This document shows positions 1 through 10,174 of a stretch of 64,000 nucleotides of DNA, in pieces (the first letter of the stretch is position 1; each line of letters starts with the position of its first letter). The stretch comes from Natronohydrobacter sp. (GTDB lineage: Bacteria > Pseudomonadota > Alphaproteobacteria > Rhodobacterales > Rhodobacteraceae), in the NCBI GenBank assembly GCA_030603695.1, contig JAUVXF010000010.1:1-64000 (forward strand), written 5' to 3'. The position numbers and the translations under genes were made by a program. Under the pieces are notes generated by a model, which was not told the DNA's origin, did no database searches, and saw nothing but the letters and a program-made list of their open reading frames with translations.

Positions 1-1
1 C

Positions 2-109
2 TTCGCAAAGATCAAGGAATTCAGAGCCATAGCAACCCGATACGAAAAAACAGCGTCTAGCTATGCTGCCAACTGGCATCTCGCAGCTGCCATCATCGCT
101 TCACGATGA
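2..109 (+). mobile_element. 3' end of an IS5-family-like transposase (partial, runs off window start)
   Basis: Frame 2 reads FAKIKEFRAIATRYEKTASSYAANWHLAAAIIASR*, which resembles the C-terminus of IS5/IS427-type DDE transposases; followed by a likely terminal inverted repeat (tgtccacgggcc) and a CTAG. Confidence 0.75.
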
Positions 110-112
110 ATG

Positions 113-1157
113 TCCACGGGCCCTAGTGGGCGGCTTGTTCCATGCCAGCCTTGGGCTGGTGATCGGGCGCATACGCTTTGCGCTGCCACCCTTGGTCACA
201 GGGCTGGTTGTCACCATGATTGGCCTCGCACTGGTGCGGGTGGGGGTGCAATATGCGGCAGGCGGCGTGCCCGCCATGGGCACAGAGAAATTCGGCAACC
301 TGCAAAGCTGGTCTGTCGCGCTGGTGGTGATCTTTGTCACGCTGGGGCTGAAATTCTTTGCGCGCGGCATGCTCTCTGTTTCCGCCGTGCTGCTGGGCTT
401 GCTGGCGGGCTATGGCGTGGCCTTCATGCTTGGGATGGTCAGTTTCGGGGCGATCGGCACTGCTGCCGCATTTGCCCTGCCAAACCCGCTGCATTTCGGG
501 CTGGAATTCACCACCGCCGCGATTGTGGGCTTTTGCGCCATGGCCTTTGTTTCCGCTGTGGAAACAGTGGGCGATGTATCGGGCATTACCAAAGGCGGCG
601 CAGGGCGCGAGGCGACAGAGGATGAAATCAAGGGCGCAACCTATGCCGATGGTCTGGGCACGGCCGTATCGGGCCTGTTTGGTGCGCTGCCCAATACCAG
701 CTTTAGCCAGAATGTGGGGCTGATTGCCATGACAGGGGTAATGAGCCGCCATGTCGTGACCATTGGTGCCGTGTTTCTTATCCTTGCAGGGCTGTTTCCC
801 AAGGTTGGCGCGGTCATTTCCACTGTGCCCATCGAAGTGCTGGGCGGTGGTGTGATTGTCATGTTCGGCATGGTGGTGGCGGCGGGGATTTCCATGCTCT
901 CGGATGTGGAATGGAACCGGCGCAACATGGTGATCTTTGCCATCGCACTTTCGCTGGGGCTGGGGCTGCAACTGGAACCAAGCGCGCTGCAACATCTGCC
1001 AGATACTCCGCGCGTCTTGCTGACATCGGGCATCCTGCCTGCCGCCGCAATCGCCATCATCCTCAATCTGGCCCTGCCAAAGGCACTGAGTGACGAGGCA
1101 ACGGAAGAAGTCTCTGGCGGGATGAAAGGCAGCGGAACGGGGCTGAAAAAATCCTGA
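113..1157 (+). pseudogene. NCS2 (xanthine/uracil) permease, N-terminus truncated by IS insertion
   Basis: Translation from about codon 18 of ORF 63..1157 (VGGLFHASLGLVIGRIRFALPPLVTGLVVTMIGLALVRVGVQYAAGG...) matches the interior of NCS2 permeases; the first NCS2 helices are missing and the ORF's ATG lies inside the IS. Confidence 0.75.
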
Positions 1158-1166
1158 CCCACCTAC

Positions 1167-1200
1167 GCGAAACAACCCGGCGCAAGCCGGGTTGTTTCGC
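1167..1200. terminator. Hairpin between convergent permease and glmM genes
   Basis: Perfect 15-bp stem gcgaaacaacccggc / gccgggttgtttcgc with a GCAA tetraloop. Confidence 0.75.
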
Positions 1201-1234
1201 TGTTCTGGTCACTGCCGGAATGGCAAACGGCTGT

Positions 1235-2578
1235 TCAGGCCACCGCTTCCATTTCCGCGATAATCCCGTTCACGATTTCGGACAAAAGCCCTTCATCTTC
1301 GCATTCGGCCATGACGCGCACCAAAGGCTCTGTCCCCGATTTGCGGATCAGCAGGCGGCCACGGCCTGCAAGCCGGGCCTTGGCATCTTCAATCGCCGCC
1401 TGCACCTGCACAGCCGATAACAGATCCACCCCCGGCGCATAGCGCAGGTTTTTCAGCATCTGCGGCACAGGTTCGAAACAGCGTGCCAGCACAGAGGCGG
1501 GTTTGCCAGTTTCCACCATGGCGGCCAAAAACTGCAACGCCGCAATCATGCCATCGCCCGTGGTGGCATAATCGCTCATCACGATATGGCCCGATTGCTC
1601 GCCGCCCAAATTCCAGCCGCCCTGCCGCATCCGTTCCACCACATGACGGTCGCCAACGGCGGTGCGTTCCATGCGCAGGCCATGCGCTGTCAGGAAGTTT
1701 TCCAACCCCAGATTGGACATGACAGTGGCCACAAGCACACCCTCATTCAGCCGCCCGGCCTCTGCCCAGCGGCGGGCGAAAAGGGCCATGATCTGATCGC
1801 CATCCGCAATCTGGCCGCGTTCATCAATCAAGATCACACGGTCTGCATCACCATCCAGCGTGATCCCCAGATCGGCCCCTGTTTCCAGCACTTTGGCCGC
1901 ACAGGCGCGCGGGTGGGTCGAGCCGCAATCGAGGTTGATGTTCAAACCATTGGGCGCTGTGCCCATGGCAATCACATCCGCGCCCAATTCCCAAAGCAGC
2001 TGCGGCGCAACCCGGTGCGCTGCACCATTGGCGCAATCCAGCACAATGCGCAGGCCGTTTAATTGCGTGCCGCGCGCCAAGGTGGTTTTGGCGTATTCCA
2101 CATAGCGCCCACCCGCATCGTCAATCCGCTTCGCGCGCCCGATATTGGCAGGCTGCGCCAAAGCAATCTCTCCCGCGACAATCTGCTCTATAGACGCTTC
2201 ATCAGCATCCGACAGCTTGAACCCGTCAGGGCCAAAAAACTTGATCCCGTTATCCTGATGGGCATTGTGGCTGGCCGAAATCATAATCCCCAGATCCGCC
2301 CGCATAGAGCGTGTGAGAAACCCCACCGCAGGTGTGGGCACTGGCCCCAGAAGCAGAACATTCATGCCCGTGCTTGTCAGCCCCGCCGTCAGTGCCGTTT
2401 CGATCATATAGCCCGAAAGGCGGGTATCCTTGCCAATCACAACGCGGTGGCCATTGCTGCCATCACGGCGAAAATGCCGCCCGGCTGCCGCACCCAGTTT
2501 CAGGGCCATTTCGGCGGTCATGGGAAAGGTGTTTGCCGTTCCCCGCACACCATCCGTGCCAAATAATTTGCCCGTCAT
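1235..2578 (-). CDS. glmM: Phosphoglucosamine mutase
   Basis: [20 protein letters not shown]..., [17 protein letters not shown] active-site loop, DGDADR metal-binding motif. Confidence 0.95.
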   Translation of the reverse strand: MTGKLFGTDGVRGTANTFPMTAEMALKLGAAAGRHFRRDGSNGHRVVIGKDTRLSGYMIETALTAGLTSTGMNVLLLGPVPTPAVGFLTRSMRADLGIMISASHNAHQDNGIKFFGPDGFKLSDADEASIEQIVAGEIALAQPANIGRAKRIDDAGGRYVEYAKTTLARGTQLNGLRIVLDCANGAAHRVAPQLLWELGADVIAMGTAPNGLNINLDCGSTHPRACAAKVLETGADLGITLDGDADRVILIDERGQIADGDQIMALFARRWAEAGRLNEGVLVATVMSNLGLENFLTAHGLRMERTAVGDRHVVERMRQGGWNLGGEQSGHIVMSDYATTGDGMIAALQFLAAMVETGKPASVLARCFEPVPQMLKNLRYAPGVDLLSAVQVQAAIEDAKARLAGRGRLLIRKSGTEPLVRVMAECEDEGLLSEIVNGIIAEMEAVA

Positions 2579-3591
2579 GTCTTTGTCCCAAGTTCTGTTT
2601 CTTGCAGCGCCTGCCACAGTGACAGCGCCTGCCGTGTTTCGCGCACATCATGCACGCGCAAAATCTGCGCCCCCTGCGCCACCCCATGCAGCGCCGCCGC
2701 AACAGAGCCAGCCACCCGCTCTGCGGGCTTTTCCACCCCCGTCAGCACCCCGATAAACCGCTTGCGCGATACCCCCAGCAAGATAGCACAGCCTGTGTCA
2801 TGCAGCAGCCCCAGAGTAGCCAGCAGCGCAAGATTATGCTCAAGCGTTTTGCCAAAGCCGATACCGGGATCAACAATCAGGCGCGCGCGCTCAATTCCAG
2901 CGGCCTCTGCGCGCGCGATGGCCGCGCCCAGCCAGTCGCGCACATCTAGGCTAACATTCTCATAATGCGGGTTTTCCTGCATTGTCTGGGGTGTGCCTTG
3001 GGCATGCATCAGGCATAGCGGAACACGCGCATTGGCCACCAGCGGGGCCATGTCACGATCCCATGTCAGGGCTGAAACATCATTCACCATATCGGCCCCC
3101 GCATCCAGTGCGGCGCGGGCAACCTCGGCCTTGCGCGTATCTATCGAGATGGGCAGGCGCAGCCCTTCGGCGCGCAAGGCGCGGATCAAGGGGGCTGTGC
3201 GCGCGATTTCCTCTGCGACCGGTACCTCCAGCGCGCCGGGGCGGGTAGATTCGCCCCCGATATCCAGAATATCGGCCCCCTCAGCCACCAGCCGCAGGGC
3301 CTGCGCCAGCGCCGCGCCCTGCTGCGCAAATTGGCCGCCATCGGAAAAGCTGTCGGGGGTGACATTCACAATCCCCATAAGGCGCGGGCGATCCAGCGCC
3401 AGCCCGCATAGCGCGGGCAAGGGTGCGGCCAGATCAGCATCGCGCGCAGGATCATAAGCGCGCAGCACAGGCGGGGCGGTGCGGCTATGTTCCTCAATGG
3501 CGGCAATGCGCAAGCCAGTTTGCCCACGCAGGCGCGGCAAATCAGGCTGGGCAAGGGCTGCGGGGCACAGATGGGGCAAGCGGTATGTCAT
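2575..3591 (-). CDS. folP: Dihydropteroate synthase
   Basis: [16 protein letters not shown] and [11 protein letters not shown] motifs; overlaps the glmM start. Confidence 0.95.
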   Translation of the reverse strand: MTYRLPHLCPAALAQPDLPRLRGQTGLRIAAIEEHSRTAPPVLRAYDPARDADLAAPLPALCGLALDRPRLMGIVNVTPDSFSDGGQFAQQGAALAQALRLVAEGADILDIGGESTRPGALEVPVAEEIARTAPLIRALRAEGLRLPISIDTRKAEVARAALDAGADMVNDVSALTWDRDMAPLVANARVPLCLMHAQGTPQTMQENPHYENVSLDVRDWLGAAIARAEAAGIERARLIVDPGIGFGKTLEHNLALLATLGLLHDTGCAILLGVSRKRFIGVLTGVEKPAERVAGSVAAALHGVAQGAQILRVHDVRETRQALSLWQALQETELGTKT

Positions 3592-3830
3592 GCGCGCTCT
3601 TTGCCGAATGTATGCGGGCCTTGCAAGCATTCGCAGTGGCGGGGCAAGATTTCACACAGCGCGCGGCGGGAAAGCGCCAACCTTGGCGCGTGATGACAAA
3701 ACCCTGCACCCCGGTTTTCTTTAAAATCTGATCATCCCGCTCTAGCGTTCTGCATGTGATGGAAGGTTCCGCCATGGGGGCGGTCGATTTGCTCTGTTGC
3801 GCAGGGCAAGGGCCGCAGGGTGCAGCGAAA

Positions 3831-3891
3831 TCGCCGTGCCGGGGGGCGGCCCTTTGAGGCGCGGCGGCCTACGGCCTTGATTCCGCGCGGA
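3831..3891 (+). repeat. Structured intergenic repeat, copy A (folB-folP gap)
   Basis: tcgccgtgccggggggcggccctttgaggcgcggcggcctacggccttgattccgcgcggag, closely similar to 61098..61174. Confidence 0.75.
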
Positions 3892-3959
3892 GTCGCGCCA
3901 CCCAATGCCTGAAAGCCGCTCAAACCTGCCCTTGCGCAGCCTGCCTAAGATGCAGACCC

Positions 3960-4880
3960 TCAGCGTGCCAACACCTCTTGCGGCACATGGCTGCCGGGGG
4001 GCACGGCCAAGCCCTCTGGCACCAGCAGGCGCGCAGCCGCCACATGTTCGGCCAGCCACAGCGCCAGCGCCACCCCGTCACGGGCCGAGGCATTGGGGCC
4101 ATCCGTTGCATCCAGCACCAGCTTTGAGGGTGCCCAGACAATCATCTGGCCTTGCTTCATGGCCCAGTCAATCTCTGTCCGGCTGGACACAACCACACAG
4201 CGCGGATCGCGCGCGGCCAGCCGCCATGCGTTTTGTTCAATCGCCAGCAGATCAATCCGGCGCTGCACGGCGCGGTGCCCGGTTTCGGCCACAGCCTGCG
4301 GCGGCATCCCCACACACAAGATCACAGGCAAGCCCTGCGCCTGTAACCCATCCAGCCGCGCGGCCAGATCGGGGGCATCTATCATGGCATTGTCCAGATA
4401 AACCACAAGCGGGTGCACCGCCTGTTCCAACCCTGCGGCATTCAGCGCGCGCAGGGGCTGGGCGGCGCGGTTGCGCACGATTTCCACGCCCAAGGCCCCC
4501 GGCCCGCGATCCAGCTTTTCCACCCGCACAAAAACACGCATGGCCTGCGGTTCCAGCAAAATCCGCTCTGCAACGCGTTCTGCCAATGTTTCCAGCAGGT
4601 TCAGCCGTGTGGTTGCCAGTTCTGCCGCAATCGCCTCTGTGATGCGGTCATAAGACAGAATGCGATCCACATCATCTTCCAGCGGTGCAGGATGCGGGCG
4701 CACTTCGACAACCACATTGAAGCGCACGCGCTGAGTTTGCCCGCGTTCGGCCTGAAACGCGCCAATTTCCACGGCCACGACATGATCCCGCAGGCTGATG
4801 CGGTCGCGCGGGTCTGCCGGGGCAGAGGCTTCGGCGCGGGCTTCGGGATGGGCAAAGGCCAGACGGATGTCAGAGGTCAT
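3960..4880 (-). CDS. folB: Dihydroneopterin aldolase (long form with C-terminal extension)
   Basis: DRISLRDHVVAVEIGAFQAERGQTQRVRFNVVVEV... ETLAERVAERIL; adjacent to folP. Confidence 0.85.
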   Translation of the reverse strand: MTSDIRLAFAHPEARAEASAPADPRDRISLRDHVVAVEIGAFQAERGQTQRVRFNVVVEVRPHPAPLEDDVDRILSYDRITEAIAAELATTRLNLLETLAERVAERILLEPQAMRVFVRVEKLDRGPGALGVEIVRNRAAQPLRALNAAGLEQAVHPLVVYLDNAMIDAPDLAARLDGLQAQGLPVILCVGMPPQAVAETGHRAVQRRIDLLAIEQNAWRLAARDPRCVVVSSRTEIDWAMKQGQMIVWAPSKLVLDATDGPNASARDGVALALWLAEHVAAARLLVPEGLAVPPGSHVPQEVLAR

Positions 4881-5137
4881 GAGCAGTCTTTCACAGCAAT
4901 ATGCCGCCCTGTTTAACGCCGCACATATGCAGCACAATGACAAATCGCGCCATAAACGCGGCAGGCAGTGACATTGCGCGCATCACAGGCGGGGCAGCTT
5001 GGGCGCGCCATGCCATAGCGGAATGTGGCGAGATTGGCCAGAGAACCCGGAAATCGGGCCTTCTGCCATGCCCAAACGCGTTTCGCCATTCTGGCCCAAT
5101 CCGGGGCGCATTCTGTCAGATACCGGGCATACGGCCC

Positions 5138-5830
5138 TTATCCCATGGCATAGCCTGCACCCCGCACAGTGCGGATCGGGTCTTCCCCGCCGGTAGAACA
5201 CAGGATTTTGCGCAAGCGCCCCACATGCACATCCACCGTGCGGGTATCTATGTAGATCTCCCGGCCCCAAACACGATCAAGCAGCGCTTCGCGCGTCCAG
5301 ACTTTGCCGGGGCGTTCCATGAAGGCGGCCAGAAGGCGAAATTCTGTCGGGCCAAGATGCAGGCTCTCGCCCGCGCGCGATACGCGATAGCTGTCCGGGT
5401 CCAGACGAACATCGCCCACTGTCAGCGCCTGCCCGGCACTGACAGGGCGCAATCGGCGCAGATTGGCGCGCACACGGGCAATCACCTCTGCCACGGAATA
5501 GGGTTTGACGATGTAATCATCTGCCCCTGTGTCCAGCCCCCGCACGCGGTCGCTTTCTTCCGAACGGGCGGAAACCATGATCACTGCCGCCGCGCGCCCC
5601 TCTGGCGTGGCCTTGATCTGGCGGCAGGCTTCCAGCCCCGAAAGGCGCGGCAACATCCAATCCAGAAGCACCACATCGGGGCCTTGTTCGGCCACGGCAA
5701 GCACGGCTTCCTCGCCATCCTTGGCCGTGACCACGCGAAACCCGGCAGTTTTCAGGTTATAGCTGAGCAGGGCAAGCTGTGCGGGTTCATCATCGACAAC
5801 AAGCACAAGCGGCGCGGTGGCATCTGACAT
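5138..5830 (-). CDS. phoB: Phosphate regulon response regulator PhoB
   Basis: Receiver domain (VVDDEPAQLALL, VLLDWMLP) plus OmpR-type winged helix; next to phoU/phoR/pst. Confidence 0.93.
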   Translation of the reverse strand: MSDATAPLVLVVDDEPAQLALLSYNLKTAGFRVVTAKDGEEAVLAVAEQGPDVVLLDWMLPRLSGLEACRQIKATPEGRAAAVIMVSARSEESDRVRGLDTGADDYIVKPYSVAEVIARVRANLRRLRPVSAGQALTVGDVRLDPDSYRVSRAGESLHLGPTEFRLLAAFMERPGKVWTREALLDRVWGREIYIDTRTVDVHVGRLRKILCSTGGEDPIRTVRGAGYAMG

Positions 5831-5834
5831 GGGA

Positions 5835-6542
5835 TCACCCTTTCGGCGGCTCTATCGTGGCAGTGGAATGGCCCTTTTCGCGCGCCTCGGCCAGCTTGCC
5901 TTCGGCCACAAAAATCACATGCTCTGCGCCATGCGTCACCAGATCGCCCATACGTTCGATATTCTTGGCGATAAAGACATAATGCAGGCAGGGTGTAATA
6001 TTGCGCGGGTCTTCCATCATATGGGTGATGAATTCGCGAAACAGGGCATTTGTCATGTCATCCACCTCGATATCGCGGGAGATGACATCGCGCGCCAAGG
6101 CGGCATCCATGCGCGCGAAGGCGTCCAGCATGTCCTTGAGCATCTGCCCCACCAGCCGCGCCTGACGGCGCAGCGCGCCGGCCGCCCCGTCAATCACAGG
6201 CGCAGAGATCAGAACCGGCACGCGCTTGGCCATGTTCTTGGCGTAATCGCCCAAGCGTTCCAATTCGCCCGCCATTTTCATCACGGCCACGGCAGAGCGC
6301 AGATCATCCGCTTGCGGCTGACGCAGCGCCAGCAGGCGCACCACTTGCGCGTTGATATCTTCTTCGGCGCGATCAATCGCGCGATCTCCTTCAACCACCT
6401 GCGCGGCAAGATCCTCGTCCCGGCTTTCCAGCGCGCGAGAGCCGTTCAGGATCGCGGCTTCCACCTGCCCGCCCATGGCAAGCACCGCCAGACGAATGGC
6501 TTCCAGATCACGGTCAAAGGCGGAGAGTGTATGCGGTTTCAT
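5835..6542 (-). CDS. phoU: Phosphate signalling protein PhoU
   Basis: PhoU repeats (MGGQVEAAILNGSRAL, ERLGDYAKNMAKR, NIERMGDLVTHGAEHV). Confidence 0.95.
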   Translation of the reverse strand: MKPHTLSAFDRDLEAIRLAVLAMGGQVEAAILNGSRALESRDEDLAAQVVEGDRAIDRAEEDINAQVVRLLALRQPQADDLRSAVAVMKMAGELERLGDYAKNMAKRVPVLISAPVIDGAAGALRRQARLVGQMLKDMLDAFARMDAALARDVISRDIEVDDMTNALFREFITHMMEDPRNITPCLHYVFIAKNIERMGDLVTHGAEHVIFVAEGKLAEAREKGHSTATIEPPKG

Positions 6543-6565
6543 GGCTAAATTCCTCTCAGGATGTT

Positions 6566-7597
6566 TCAGGTGCAGGGCAACAGGGCTTCAAAACTGGCCC
6601 CTTCGCCAATGGCAGAGCGGATAACCAGCCGGCCCCGATGGCGGCTCAGGATGTGTTTTACAATTGCCAGCCCCAGCCCCGTGCCGCCGCTATCGCGCGA
6701 GCGGGCCTTGTCTATACGGTAAAACCGTTCTGTCAGGCGTGGAATATAGATCGGGTCAATCCCCTCGCCGAAATCGCGGATGCTGACACGCAGCACAGGC
6801 CCGTCAAACCCTGGCAGCACCGCCAGTTTCTGCGCGCCAATCTCCAGCCGCCCACCTGTGGCCCCATATTTCACGCCATTTTCGATCAGGTTGTGAAACA
6901 CTTGCACCAGTTGGTCATAATCGCCGGGGATATCGGGCAGATCGGCGGGCACCATGTAATCAAGCTGCATCTTGGCCGCGTCTATCTGGGGGCGCAGCGC
7001 GGCCAGCGTGGCTTTCAGCACCATATCGATGGAAACAGGGGTGCGGGGGCGGATTTTCTCCGCGGCCTCTACTCGGCTCAGCGAGAGCAGATCCGCCACC
7101 AGCCCACCCATGCGCGTGGCCTGTTCGGCCATGATTGCCAGAAATTCGGTGCGCGCGGCAGGGTCTGCGCCTGCCGGGCCTTGCAGCGTTTCAATAAACC
7201 CCGCCAGCACTGTCAGAGGAGAGCGCAATTCATGGCTGACATTGGCCACAAAATCGCGCCGCTGCGCCTCTGCGGCCTCTATATCCGAGATATCGGTCAG
7301 CGAGAGCATAATCAGCCCCGGCGGCATGGCGCGCGCGATCACCTGCCACATGGTTTCACGGCTGGCGGAACTGGTGACAAAGGTTGCACACCCCTCGGCC
7401 TGCCCGCCCAAAACGCGCTCCAGCATCACCGCCATTTCGGGCTGGCGCAGATGCGCGCGAATTTGTGCGCCTTCTATGCGCAGCCCAAACAGCTCTCGCG
7501 CCGCCGGGTTGGCGGCTTGCACAAACCCCTCCATATCCACCACCAGCACGGGTAGGGGCAGGGCTGCGATAAGCAAGGCGATGGGTGGGCTATGCAT
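6566..7597 (-). CDS. phoR: Phosphate regulon sensor histidine kinase PhoR
   Basis: PAS-like N-terminus, H-box FVANVSHELRSPLTVLAGFIETL, HATPase motifs; lies in the pst/pho operon. Confidence 0.9.
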   Translation of the reverse strand: MHSPPIALLIAALPLPVLVVDMEGFVQAANPAARELFGLRIEGAQIRAHLRQPEMAVMLERVLGGQAEGCATFVTSSASRETMWQVIARAMPPGLIMLSLTDISDIEAAEAQRRDFVANVSHELRSPLTVLAGFIETLQGPAGADPAARTEFLAIMAEQATRMGGLVADLLSLSRVEAAEKIRPRTPVSIDMVLKATLAALRPQIDAAKMQLDYMVPADLPDIPGDYDQLVQVFHNLIENGVKYGATGGRLEIGAQKLAVLPGFDGPVLRVSIRDFGEGIDPIYIPRLTERFYRIDKARSRDSGGTGLGLAIVKHILSRHRGRLVIRSAIGEGASFEALLPCT

Positions 7598-7603
7598 CTG
7601 GCG

Positions 7604-8410
7604 TTACCCAAACCGCCCTGTCACATAATCATTGGTGCGTGACTTTTGCGGGTTGGTGAAAATTGTATTGGTATCGCCATATTCAATCAGGCGGCCCAGA
7701 TACATGAAGGCGGTATTGTCAGACACCCGCGCGGCCTGCGCCATGGAATGGGTGACGATGACAATGGAATATGTGCCCTTCAATTCCTCTATCAGCTCTT
7801 CAATCCGGGCGGTTGCGATGGGATCAAGCGCGGAACATGGCTCATCCATCAGCAGCACTTCGGGGTCAGAGGCGACAGCGCGCGCAATGCACAGGCGCTG
7901 TTGCTGCCCGCCCGACAGGCCAAGGGCGCTGTCATTCAGACGGTCTTTCACCTCTTTCCACAGCGCGGCCTGTTGCAGCGCGCGTTCGACCGTTTCATCC
8001 AGAATGGATTTCTTGGTCACGCCATCCACCCGCAACGGATAGGTGATATTATCATAGATCGACATGGCAAAGGGATTGGGCTTTTGAAACACCATCCCCA
8101 TGCGCTTGCGCAGCGCAATAACATCCACGCCCTTGGCATAGATATCAAACCCATCTACCGAAATCTGGCCCTGAATGCGCAGATCATCGACCAGATCATT
8201 CATGCGGTTCAGGCAGCGCAGCAAGGTGGATTTGCCGCAGCCCGACGGGCCGATCATGGCCGTAACCTGCCCTTTCTGGATTTTCAGGTTATTGTCAAAC
8301 AATGCCTGTTTCTGCCCATACCACAGGTTGAAATCGCGGATTTCCAGCGCGGTGCCTTCGGGCGAGTCTTTCACATGATAGGCGGTTGGTTCGAATTCGA
8401 GTGTGTCCAT
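7604..8410 (-). CDS. pstB: Phosphate ABC transporter ATP-binding protein
   Basis: [47 protein letters not shown]. Confidence 0.97.
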   Translation of the reverse strand: MDTLEFEPTAYHVKDSPEGTALEIRDFNLWYGQKQALFDNNLKIQKGQVTAMIGPSGCGKSTLLRCLNRMNDLVDDLRIQGQISVDGFDIYAKGVDVIALRKRMGMVFQKPNPFAMSIYDNITYPLRVDGVTKKSILDETVERALQQAALWKEVKDRLNDSALGLSGGQQQRLCIARAVASDPEVLLMDEPCSALDPIATARIEELIEELKGTYSIVIVTHSMAQAARVSDNTAFMYLGRLIEYGDTNTIFTNPQKSRTNDYVTGRFG

Positions 8411-8420
8411 GGGTTTACCC

Positions 8421-10154
8421 TCAGAACTGGCCGGTGGCGTATTTGCGCTTCAGGCGGTTGCGGACAATGATCGCTGTTGCATTCATGATCACGATCAGCG
8501 TCAGAAGCAACAGAGTGGTGACAAAGACCATAGGCTTGCCTGCTTCAGAGTTGCGCGACTGGAACCCCACATCAAAGATGTGAAAGCCCAGATGCATGAA
8601 GCTGCGATCCAGATGGATGAAGGGATAAAAGCCGTCAATCGGCAGGGCGGGGGCCAGTTTCACAACGCCCACCAGCATCAGCGGCGCCACTTCGCCCGCG
8701 CCGCGCGCCATGGCCAAGATCATGCCCGTCATGATCCCCGGCAGCGCCTTGGGCAGCACCACATAGCGGATGGTCTGCCATTTGGACGCCCCGCAAGCCA
8801 GCGATCCTTCCCGCATGGAACGCGGCACGGCGGCCAGCGCCTCTTCGGTGGCCACGATCACGACAGGCACTGTCAACAGCGCCAGCGTGAGAGAGGCCCA
8901 CAGGATGCCGCCCTTGCCAAAGGTCGGGTTGGGCAGGTTTTCGGGGTAGAACAACTGGTCTATCGTGCCGCCCATCGTATAGGCAAAAAAGCCCAAGCCA
9001 AACACGCCATAAACAATAGACGGAACCCCGGCGAGGTTGTTGACCGAAATCCGCACAATGGATGTCACGCGCCCCTGTTTGGCATATTCGCGCAAGTATA
9101 GCGCTGTAATCACGCCGAAAGGGGCCACAAACACAACCATCAGCAGGGTCATTGCCACAGTGCCGAAAATTGCAGGCAAAACGCCGCCTTGTGTATTGGC
9201 CTCGCGCGGCTCTGCCGAGACGAACTCGACCCAGCGCGACCCATAGATTTTCGCCTTGTCCCAGATGCTCAGGGTATTTGCGGGGAAGTAGCGCACAATC
9301 TGGCTCATCTCTGGCTCTATCGTGCGGCCGCCCACTTCTTCCAGCGTTACGCGAAAGCCCCGATCAACGGCGCGAATTTCGTTCACGCGCGCTTGCAGCA
9401 CATCAAATTCCGCCTGCAATTCGGCAATGCGCGCCTGCGATTGTGCGATCACGGGGGCCGCGCTTTCATCGTCACCTTGCAGCAGGGCGCGGCGCTGCGA
9501 TAGGCGTTCGCGCTCTATCAGATGGTTGATGCGGCCAATCTCGCTGCGCTCGATCTTGCGGATTTCAGAAAACCGCTCGCGCGCAAGCGCCTGCTCGCGG
9601 CGGAACACTTCGGGATCATAGGCGACAGGCTGGCCGTTGATCTGCATACCCGCAATCCGGCCCACAAACACGCCCCAGACCTGACGCTCGAAATAATAGA
9701 AATCTTCGGGCTGGGTGATATTGGCCACTTCAAAATCGGCCACCCAGCGGAAATCATCGCCATAAAGATCGAAATTCGCGGTCTGATACAGGGTGCGATA
9801 GGCAAAGCCATCATTTGCGGCCACAGTTTCGGCCACAGCCTCTGTCATTATGGCCGGATCGGGCCGAAAGATCGTGCCGCGCCGTTCCACCCCGGCAATC
9901 ACGCTGCCATCTGCCAGTTCCACCTTGTCGATGGGCTTGGGCCAAAACGTTGTGGCACCGTTATACAGCACCACCATCAGAAAGCCCGCAATCAGGATGA
10001 TGCCAAGCGCCAAGGCCCCGCCAAAGCCCCAAAGTGCGGGTTCCCCCAGCGCCGAAAGATCGGCGGAAAAGCGGCGGCGTGCGCGCGGCTTTTGCCCCTT
10101 GCCCGGCGCGGTGGCCACAGTTGCTTGCGGGAGGTTTTCGTTCACACTGGTCAT
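8421..10154 (-). CDS. pstA: Phosphate ABC transporter permease PstA (large form)
   Basis: C-terminal binding-protein-dependent permease domain; N-terminal extension with a large periplasmic insert; start chosen at MTSVNENL. Confidence 0.93.
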   Translation of the reverse strand: MTSVNENLPQATVATAPGKGQKPRARRRFSADLSALGEPALWGFGGALALGIILIAGFLMVVLYNGATTFWPKPIDKVELADGSVIAGVERRGTIFRPDPAIMTEAVAETVAANDGFAYRTLYQTANFDLYGDDFRWVADFEVANITQPEDFYYFERQVWGVFVGRIAGMQINGQPVAYDPEVFRREQALARERFSEIRKIERSEIGRINHLIERERLSQRRALLQGDDESAAPVIAQSQARIAELQAEFDVLQARVNEIRAVDRGFRVTLEEVGGRTIEPEMSQIVRYFPANTLSIWDKAKIYGSRWVEFVSAEPREANTQGGVLPAIFGTVAMTLLMVVFVAPFGVITALYLREYAKQGRVTSIVRISVNNLAGVPSIVYGVFGLGFFAYTMGGTIDQLFYPENLPNPTFGKGGILWASLTLALLTVPVVIVATEEALAAVPRSMREGSLACGASKWQTIRYVVLPKALPGIMTGMILAMARGAGEVAPLMLVGVVKLAPALPIDGFYPFIHLDRSFMHLGFHIFDVGFQSRNSEAGKPMVFVTTLLLLTLIVIMNATAIIVRNRLKRKYATGQF

Positions 10155-10174
10155 ATCTGTCCCCAAGCCCCGAT

